Part shown: positions 59,348-64,000 of the stretch, in pieces | Layout of the letters: every line of letters begins with the position of its first letter | How positions within the stretch are numbered: position 1 is the stretch's first letter | NCBI GenBank assembly: GCA_021833625.1 | Contig: JAKBEU010000002.1 | Span: 186,001-250,000 of the forward strand | DNA length: 64,000 nucleotides | DNA from: a bacterium | GTDB lineage: Bacteria; Patescibacteriota; Microgenomatia; UBA1406; GWC2-37-13 | Direction: 5' to 3' | Translations under genes and position numbers: made by a program | The notes under the pieces: generated by a model | Databases searched by the model: none | What the model was told of the DNA's origin: nothing | What the model saw: the letters and a program-made list of their open reading frames with translations, nothing else

Positions 59348-60183
59348 TTTCCACCGAGTATACGTTGGAAGAAACGCTGGAGAGAGTTCTTTTTCATGAG
59401 GAGATTTAGGTGTCCTATATGTTTCTCCATTATCTCAATACCGCATTGGATGCCGTCTATTTTTGCATCCTGTTTGAGAAGCGATCTCCACTCCATTTTT
59501 GATACATCCGGATAAATGAGGATATCTGCTTTCTTTACTTCATCGTTTGCAATTCTGCGTGCCATAATGCTGAAAGACTCCTCGGCAACCTGGACGAAAT
59601 TGGCTTTTCCTATTTGACTGTTTTCTTCCATATCATTATAAAGCTGCACTGCAATGACGATATCCGCCCCCATCTTTTTGACCGTTTCAACGGGAACCGG
59701 ACTTAAGACCGCCCCGTCAGTCAGGAGATATTTGCCGATTTCAACAGGTTTAAATACGACGGGCATCGCGCAGCTTGCGCGAATTGCCTTGGTGAGGGAG
59801 CCGGTTTTTAATTCGACTTTTTTTGCGGTCCTTAAATCCGTTGCAACTGCCGCAAACGGGATTTTTGTGTCCTCAATTTTTGCATTGTGTAAATATCCGT
59901 CAAGAAAACCTTCGAGACGATTCCCCTGGAAAATACCCGACTGAAATGTCGGGTCGGCAAAATATGAAAGTATCTGAAGCCAATTTTTATCCATGACATA
60001 TTTTTCAATGGAGGCGATATCCTTGTTGAGCGCATAAAATCCTCCGACCAATGATCCCGCACTGGTTCCTGCGATGTAGTCAATAGGGATTTTGTATTTT
60101 TCAAGTGTTTTTATGACGCCGATATGGGCCAAACCTTTTGGACCTCCTCCACCGAGCGCAAGTCCTATCTTTTGACGAAACAT
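59344..60183 (-). CDS. Patatin-like phospholipase (RssA-like)
   Basis: 279 residues. Oxyanion hole GGGGPKGLAHIGVIKTLE near 10-28, nucleophile Ser in GTSAGSLVGG near 38-48, and catalytic Asp in LLTDGAVLSPVPVETVKKMG near 153. It is a Ser-Asp lipid acyl hydrolase, probably cytoplasmic or membrane-associated because no signal peptide is seen. The exact lipid is unknown. Confidence 0.9.
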   Translation of the reverse strand: MFRQKIGLALGGGGPKGLAHIGVIKTLEKYKIPIDYIAGTSAGSLVGGFYALNKDIASIEKYVMDKNWLQILSYFADPTFQSGIFQGNRLEGFLDGYLHNAKIEDTKIPFAAVATDLRTAKKVELKTGSLTKAIRASCAMPVVFKPVEIGKYLLTDGAVLSPVPVETVKKMGADIVIAVQLYNDMEENSQIGKANFVQVAEESFSIMARRIANDEVKKADILIYPDVSKMEWRSLLKQDAKIDGIQCGIEIMEKHIGHLNLLMKKNSLQRFFQRILGGN

Positions 60184-60190
60184 ACCATAT

Positions 60191-60196
60191 ATTATA
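60191..60196 (-). promoter_or_regulatory. -10 element for the patatin gene
   Basis: Minus strand TATAAT ends 7 nt before the ATG at 60183. Confidence 0.5.
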
Positions 60197-60266
60197 GCTG
60201 AAACTGGGAGCTAAAGAAGATATTCATTTTTACGTTTTCAAGTTACATGTAGCGAGCATTTTGTGC

Positions 60267-60272
60267 TATATT
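60267..60272 (+). promoter_or_regulatory. Extended -10 element for the 154-aa gene
   Basis: TGCTATATT: TATATT with TG one base upstream, ending 8 nt before the ATG at 60281. A longer in-frame GTG at 60263 would overlap the box, so ATG 60281 is preferred. Confidence 0.5.
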
Positions 60273-60280
60273 TAATCCTT

Positions 60281-60745
60281 ATGGACACAAATACAGATCA
60301 ATCACAAACCCAAAATACAACTGTTGAAGAAGCAGAAATCGTCGAGGCTCCACGAGGTTCAATGACCATAGTCGAACTCACCGCTCTCATAAACCGCTAT
60401 GAGGGTGATATGAAAAAAATGAGGGATAACCTTAAAATCCAAAACGGTATGCTTCGGGATGCGGTTGAAGGGGACGCCTCATATCATGAACTGGACGTAC
60501 AGTCAAAAGATCTGAACAAGAAAAAGGCGGAAATAAAGCAGAAAATTTCAAAGACTCCCGCAATGGAAGCGGTAGTTGCTAAAATCGAAGAATACCGCTC
60601 GGAAATTAAGGATGCCCATGAAATGCTTTCCGGATATCTTGAAGAATATCAAAGAGTCTCCGGCACCAATATCATTGAGGGAGAAAATGGAGAGATAAAA
60701 GAAATCGTTCCCATGTACAAACTCGTCAAACGAGGAAACAGATAA
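60281..60745 (+). CDS. Small soluble coiled-coil protein, unknown function
   Basis: 154 residues, highly charged. The first about 35 are polar and acidic (TTVEEAEIVEAPRG), then a helical region (about 38-125) with coiled-coil character: NRYEGDMKKMRDNLKIQNGM, KDLNKKKAEIKQKIS and EYRSEIKDAHEMLSGYLEEY. No signal or membrane helix is seen, and no family recognised. It converges with the SNase gene with 7 bp between. Confidence 0.6.
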   Translation: MDTNTDQSQTQNTTVEEAEIVEAPRGSMTIVELTALINRYEGDMKKMRDNLKIQNGMLRDAVEGDASYHELDVQSKDLNKKKAEIKQKISKTPAMEAVVAKIEEYRSEIKDAHEMLSGYLEEYQRVSGTNIIEGENGEIKEIVPMYKLVKRGNR

Positions 60746-60752
60746 AGTGACT

Positions 60753-61280
60753 TTATCTACACGTCTTCCATAGTCCTTTGTTATTTATGCGGGCATTCTC
60801 TGCCGCTTTTTGAAAGAGTAAAGCGTACCTAACATCGGGCGGATAGGTTGCCTGGAGTGCGTATCCTTCTTTCACGAGGTATTCATTTACGAAAATATTA
60901 CCCACCCAAACGTAGCGGAGAAGTCTGCCATATTTATCTGTGTCCGAGACATCTTTTTGGAGAGTTATTTCTTTTCCCTCAACTAATTTTTTGTTAAATG
61001 CAGCAGCCTCTGTCCCAAAACATTGTGCCGATTTTGAAAAGCTGTGAAGTTCGGGAGTGTTTATTCCTATATAGCGAACTCTCCTATCGTCTGAAAGAAC
61101 TATAGTGTCTCCGTCGATAACTCGTTTTACCATTGCGCTTTCCTTCTTGTTCTTAGTCCTTACAATCTTTGGAATCTTAATTTGTATTTGTGTACTTTTT
61201 GTATTTTTCGAAATATATATTCCGACAAGAAGGAATAGTACGACAATAAAAAAATAGAGAAAAATAATTTTCTTATTCAT
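60753..61280 (-). CDS. Membrane-anchored thermonuclease (SNase-like)
   Basis: 175 residues: N-terminal membrane helix (about 4-22), basic linker, then the SNase OB fold: RVIDGDTIVLSDDRRVRYIGINTPEL near 53-78, with Arg and Glu positions for catalysis, then QKDVSDTDKYGRLLRYVWVG near 113-132 and NIFVNEYLVKEGYA. It cuts DNA or RNA outside the membrane. Together with the HNH protein at 47352 it makes two surface nucleases, plausibly for nucleotide scavenging. It shares a mirrored promoter with the next gene. Confidence 0.9.
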   Translation of the reverse strand: MNKKIIFLYFFIVVLFLLVGIYISKNTKSTQIQIKIPKIVRTKNKKESAMVKRVIDGDTIVLSDDRRVRYIGINTPELHSFSKSAQCFGTEAAAFNKKLVEGKEITLQKDVSDTDKYGRLLRYVWVGNIFVNEYLVKEGYALQATYPPDVRYALLFQKAAENARINNKGLWKTCR

Positions 61281-61287
61281 TACTAAA

Positions 61288-61302
61288 AGTATAGCGTATA
61301 CT
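61288..61302. promoter_or_regulatory. Mirror-image divergent promoter of the SNase and histidine phosphatase genes
   Basis: AGTATAGCGTATACT: an inverted repeat AGTATA, GCG, TATACT. Minus TATACT (61293-61288) ends 7 nt before the SNase ATG. Plus TATACT (61297-61302) ends 7 nt before the ATG at 61310. The whole gap is 29 bp. Confidence 0.6.
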
Positions 61303-61309
61303 GTTTCTT

Positions 61310-61897
61310 ATGCCAAAAAAAATAATAATCGTAAGACACGGAGAGACTGACTATAACGTACGAAGCGTCATTCAGGGGCATCTTGACATACCGCTTAATA
61401 AAAAGGGAATGGAGCAGGCGGAAATAGCGGCTGAAGTTCTCAGAAAAGAAACGATTGATGTCTTTTTCTCCTCAGATTTGCAGCGTGCACTTGTCACTGC
61501 AAAAAAAACGGCACGCCATCATAATAAGGAGGTAATTGTCACTACGTCCCTTCGTGAACGAAGCTTTGGAAAACTTGAAGGGATGGAAACAAAAAAAATA
61601 ATTGAGCTGATTCCCACCTTTACCATGGAACAAAACTTTTCAATACCCGACAACGTTAAGATGAAATACGATATCGAAACGGACTCCGCCCTTAAAGAAA
61701 GAATTTCAGAATTTGTGAAAAAAGTACATATACATAATGACAAAACAATTGCCATTTTTTCCCACGGCGGGTTAATCCGCAATCTCTTAATGGAATTCGG
61801 GGTTCCCTTCGACGTTATAAAAATGATGCGGATAAAAAACGCATCACCCATAATCCTCGAAAAAAAGGAGTCAAGCTACGTTCTCGTTACTTTTTAG
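61310..61897 (+). CDS. Histidine phosphatase family protein (phosphoglycerate mutase-like)
   Basis: 195 residues. Catalytic His in IIIVRHGETDYN at 5-16, Arg/Glu set in FSSDLQRALVTAKKTARHH near 52-70 and ERSFGKLEGM near 83, and the second His in AIFSHGGLIRNLL near 148. It removes phosphate from a small molecule or acts as a cofactor-dependent mutase. CobC/GpmB-type functions cannot be separated by sequence reading. Confidence 0.86.
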   Translation: MPKKIIIVRHGETDYNVRSVIQGHLDIPLNKKGMEQAEIAAEVLRKETIDVFFSSDLQRALVTAKKTARHHNKEVIVTTSLRERSFGKLEGMETKKIIELIPTFTMEQNFSIPDNVKMKYDIETDSALKERISEFVKKVHIHNDKTIAIFSHGGLIRNLLMEFGVPFDVIKMMRIKNASPIILEKKESSYVLVTF

Positions 61898-61904
61898 TTT
61901 TGCC

Positions 61905-63665
61905 TTATTTGACCGTCACGCTTTTTGCAAGATTTCTCGGCTTATCAGGGTCCGCGCCTCTCCCTATTCCAAGATAATATCCGAGGAGTTGTCCTACTGC
62001 GACATTATAAAAAATTGAAAAGGAAGCTCCGTTGTCGGGCGTTTCGATAAAGCAGTCAAACGCCTTATTATTCTCAGGTCCCACCCCGATAATATATGCG
62101 CCGCGGCTTTTCAGCTCTATTGCCGAGGATATGACTTCCTTTTGGACCGCATCATGCGCCGTAAGTGCGATGCACGGGGTTCCCGGTTGGATGAGCGAAA
62201 TAACGCCATGTTTTAATTCTCCTGACGCAAAACTTTCCGCATGCATATAGCTTGTTTCCTTGAGCTTGAGAGCAAACTCAAGAGCACTCGGATAATTTAT
62301 GTGTTTGCCGATGAGATAGATATGTTCGGTTTTAAGCAACTGTTTTGCGAGATTCAAAATTGTTTCACTTGTTTTTTTATTCTTCAGCCACAAAGGAAAG
62401 TCATGAATAAATGGTGCCGGATTTATTTTTGACAATTCACCTGTGAGTGCAAAGAAAATTCCAAGCTGTGCGGTAAATGCTTTCGTTGACACAACGGCTA
62501 TTTCCGGTCCGGCACCGACAGGTAAACAATAATCGGCGAGCCTTTCGAGCGTTGATCCCTGGGCATTTATAATAGCCACTATCTTCGCTCCGTTTTTTTT
62601 CGCCTGTTTTACCGCGAGAATAGTGTCTGCGGTTTCTCCGCTTTGGGAAATGGCAAAGACGAGTGATTTTTCCGAAACAAGAGGAGAGAACGGCTCGAAT
62701 TCGTATGCCCCGAAATTTATTGCTTCAACTCCTGCTTGTGCAAAAAGATACTGTGCAGCAAGCCCGCAATAGGAAGCGCTTCCGCATCCGATAAGAATGG
62801 GTTTATAACCTACTTTTATACGTTGTGCCACCTGTGCAATTGTCTTGTCTTTATGTGTCAGTGCGTTTGGTATCGTCTTTGCCTGTTCGTTTACTTCCTT
62901 TAACATGAAATGGGCATATCCCGCCTTTTCTGCCGCTTCGGCCTTCCAATCGATTTTTCTCACTACCAATTTTTTCTCTTTTTCAGTTGAGATGGAATAA
63001 AGGGAAACATCGTCATTCTTTTTTATATCTATTACCTCATCATCTTCCATAAAATAGGCGGTATTTGTTTTATCCAAAAAAGCCGTTGCGTCGGACGCAA
63101 TATAGATTGCATTTTTTGCAACACCAATGACAAGCGGAGACCCGTTCCGGCAGACGACAACCTCTCCCGTCTTTCCGTTTAACACCGCAATGGCATTTGA
63201 ACCGACAAGTTTTTTAAACGTATGGAGCGTTGCCTTGAAGAACGGTTTCGTCTTCGATTCCTCTTCGATAAGGTGCGCGATAATCTCGGTATCGGTTTCC
63301 GAAACAAAGACGTGTTTTTGGGTTTTCAGTTTTGATTGCAACTCCTGATAATTTTCGACAATGCCATTATGAATGACGGCAATGTGGTGTGAACAGTCAA
63401 GATGCGGATGAGCATTCGCATCCGTTACTCCTCCGTGTGTTGCCCAACGTGTGTGTCCGATTGCAATAGAACCCCGAGGAAGGGAAGTTGCGGCAGACCC
63501 GATTTTGCCGATATGTTTGTCAATCTTTATATCGTTTGAATCGGTTGCCTTAAGTGCAATACCCCAAGAATCGTATCCTCTGTATTCCAATTTTTTGAGT
63601 CCAGAAAGCACCGTTTGAGCCGCTTCATTTGTTTGATCGTTTATTACGCCGAAAATTCCGCACAT
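61905..63665 (-). CDS. glmS: Glutamine--fructose-6-phosphate aminotransferase
   Basis: Makes glucosamine-6-phosphate, the first step to peptidoglycan and glycan amino sugars. The 586-residue protein begins MCGIFGV with the N-terminal Cys nucleophile of the class II glutaminase, and has RGYDSWGIA near 37 and HTRWATHGGVTD near 75. Two SIS domains follow from about 260, with CGSASYCGL, SQSGETADTI near 335 and the C-terminal AKSVTV end. ATG 63665 places Cys at position 2. A longer start would destroy that. The leader has a glmS-type ribozyme. Confidence 0.97.
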   Translation of the reverse strand: MCGIFGVINDQTNEAAQTVLSGLKKLEYRGYDSWGIALKATDSNDIKIDKHIGKIGSAATSLPRGSIAIGHTRWATHGGVTDANAHPHLDCSHHIAVIHNGIVENYQELQSKLKTQKHVFVSETDTEIIAHLIEEESKTKPFFKATLHTFKKLVGSNAIAVLNGKTGEVVVCRNGSPLVIGVAKNAIYIASDATAFLDKTNTAYFMEDDEVIDIKKNDDVSLYSISTEKEKKLVVRKIDWKAEAAEKAGYAHFMLKEVNEQAKTIPNALTHKDKTIAQVAQRIKVGYKPILIGCGSASYCGLAAQYLFAQAGVEAINFGAYEFEPFSPLVSEKSLVFAISQSGETADTILAVKQAKKNGAKIVAIINAQGSTLERLADYCLPVGAGPEIAVVSTKAFTAQLGIFFALTGELSKINPAPFIHDFPLWLKNKKTSETILNLAKQLLKTEHIYLIGKHINYPSALEFALKLKETSYMHAESFASGELKHGVISLIQPGTPCIALTAHDAVQKEVISSAIELKSRGAYIIGVGPENNKAFDCFIETPDNGASFSIFYNVAVGQLLGYYLGIGRGADPDKPRNLAKSVTVK

Positions 63666-63704
63666 AAAAAAAGATAAAAATGTATAAGAAGTAGTTTTGG
63701 CAGG

Positions 63705-63856
63705 CATTGCATCGCATGTTCTTTTCAAACATGCGTTAAGTTGTGCAATGTGCAACTAAGGGTTTCCGCAGATTACTTCGATTGTTCTCACTCATGACAT
63801 ATGAGTGGAACGCCCTTTCCTCGTAACCCCCCATTTTTTCCGGGGGGCCACACGCT
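63705..63856 (-). ncRNA. glmS-type self-cleaving ribozyme in the glmS leader
   Basis: Read on the minus strand, all core parts come in the known order. Cleavage site A-GCG (A at 63856, G1 at 63855). P1 CCCCCC/GGGGGG (63847-63842 with 63832-63827). ACGAGG (63824-63819). P2.1 AAGGG/CCCUU (63817-63813 with 63762-63758). AUCGA (63782-63778). UGCGG, which pairs as a variant of GGCG with CGUG. P3 AGUUG/CAACU, P4 CGCAUGUU/AACAUGCG. A 7-bp pseudoknot CAUUGCA/UGCAAUG joins the P3 loop (63750-63744) to the strand after P4 (63711-63705). An extra hairpin (63784-63811) sits between P2.1 and AUCGA. It should be activated by glucosamine-6-phosphate. Confidence 0.9.
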
Positions 63857-63895
63857 CAATTTTGTTGATAATTTCTGTCAAACAACTACTGTTCA

Positions 63896-63907
63896 ATAGT
63901 ATACTAT
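63896..63907. promoter_or_regulatory. Palindromic divergent promoter of glmS and plsY
   Basis: ATAGTATACTAT is a perfect 12-bp palindrome. Plus TATACT (63900-63905) ends exactly 6 nt before the plsY ATG. Minus TATACT (63903-63898) would start the glmS leader near 63891, about 35 nt before the ribozyme cleavage site. In the 246-bp gap nothing else beyond the ribozyme was found. Confidence 0.55.
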
Positions 63908-63911
63908 ATGT

Positions 63912-64000
63912 ATGATTGGTATTCTTTCTCTTGTTAATTATCTTCTCGGCTCAATTCCGTTCGGTCTGCTTATCGGGAAAATGCGGGGAGTTGATGTCCG
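63912..64000 (+). CDS. plsY: Glycerol-3-phosphate acyltransferase PlsY, N-terminal part (runs off the window)
   Basis: ATG at 63912 reads MIGILSLVNYLLGSIPFGLL and then IGKMRGVDVR to the window end. GSIPFG near 13-18 is the first conserved motif of PlsY, and the D-V-R after it leads to the GSGNIGATN block that should follow. It makes lysophosphatidic acid from acyl phosphate. It is predicted leaderless. Confidence 0.85.
   Translation, partial: MIGILSLVNYLLGSIPFGLLIGKMRGVDV

Noticed and set aside
63666-63755. Longer GlmS start at 63755
   Set aside because: It would bury the catalytic Cys2 and run through the ribozyme 3' part.
63699-63860. RNase P RNA as the identity of the glmS leader
   Set aside because: GAGGAAAG and AAUGCCUGCC look like RNase P ends, but the stretch is too short, other conserved blocks are missing, and the glmS ribozyme order and pseudoknot fit fully.
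1-64000. UGA recoded as glycine, as in some CPR lineages
   Set aside because: TGA ends secY, map, recO-neighbour and GT genes at the family lengths, often in ATGA overlaps, so the standard code applies.
1-64000. CRISPR array, insertion sequence or prophage
   Set aside because: No regularly spaced repeats, transposase or integrase were seen; the baseplate-J-like gene stands without other phage genes.

Overview
The window looks like a gene-dense chromosome segment of a small-genome bacterium of the Candidate Phyla Radiation (Patescibacteria), most likely the Microgenomates side. This is inferred from the gene repertoire: DUF4012, VanW, baseplate-J-like and EamA proteins, sortase with LPXTG proteins, reduced pilus genes, short RecO, UvrD and AlaRS, and many A/T-rich leaders without Shine-Dalgarno sites. 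TGA is used as a normal stop, so the glycine-recoding CPR lineages are unlikely. No sequence search was possible.

Layout. 1-7682: end of a ribosomal super-operon (rplO end, secY, rpmG, a two-domain adenylate kinase, map, infA, rpmJ, rpsM, rpsK, rpsD, rpoA, rplQ, rplM, rpsI). 7707-14394: surface polysaccharide block (three glycosyltransferases, ManC-type nucleotidyltransferase, undecaprenyl-phosphate sugar transferase, DUF4012 protein). 14405-21073: recO, glyQS, rpsT, pilN/pilO-like genes and LPXTG-like surface proteins. 21094-32167: tpiA, UvrD-type helicase, acetyltransferase, VanW protein, membrane-tethered solute-binding protein, baseplate-J-like membrane protein, sortase and a class A penicillin-binding protein. 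32178-37389: a tight four-gene minus-strand operon (736-aa unknown, DUF1177, P-loop ATPase, M20 peptidase) behind a 363-bp structured non-coding region. 37753-45658: serS, rdgB, lysS fused to an HD domain, a second M20 peptidase with a GNAT enzyme, greA and a HAD hydrolase. 45660-64000: EamA transporter, LUD protein, HNH nuclease, tRNA-Glu, thiol-oxidoreductase-like protein, short alaS, nnrD, secA, elp3-like, AsnB-like, patatin, SNase, histidine phosphatase, glmS with its leader, and the start of plsY.

The strongest non-coding signal is a glmS-type self-cleaving ribozyme in the glmS leader (63705-63856, minus), recognised from ordered core motifs, the P1-P4 helices and a matching 7-bp pseudoknot. 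A second candidate RNA lies at 37601-37723 (minus), with its own promoter, a long wobble-containing hairpin and an intrinsic terminator. A recurring promoter layout also stands out: a TATAAT/TACAAT-like -10 box ends 6-9 nt before many start codons, which implies widespread leaderless or nearly leaderless mRNAs. Several divergent gene pairs have overlapping or mirror-image -10 boxes, and convergent genes often abut or overlap by a few bases.
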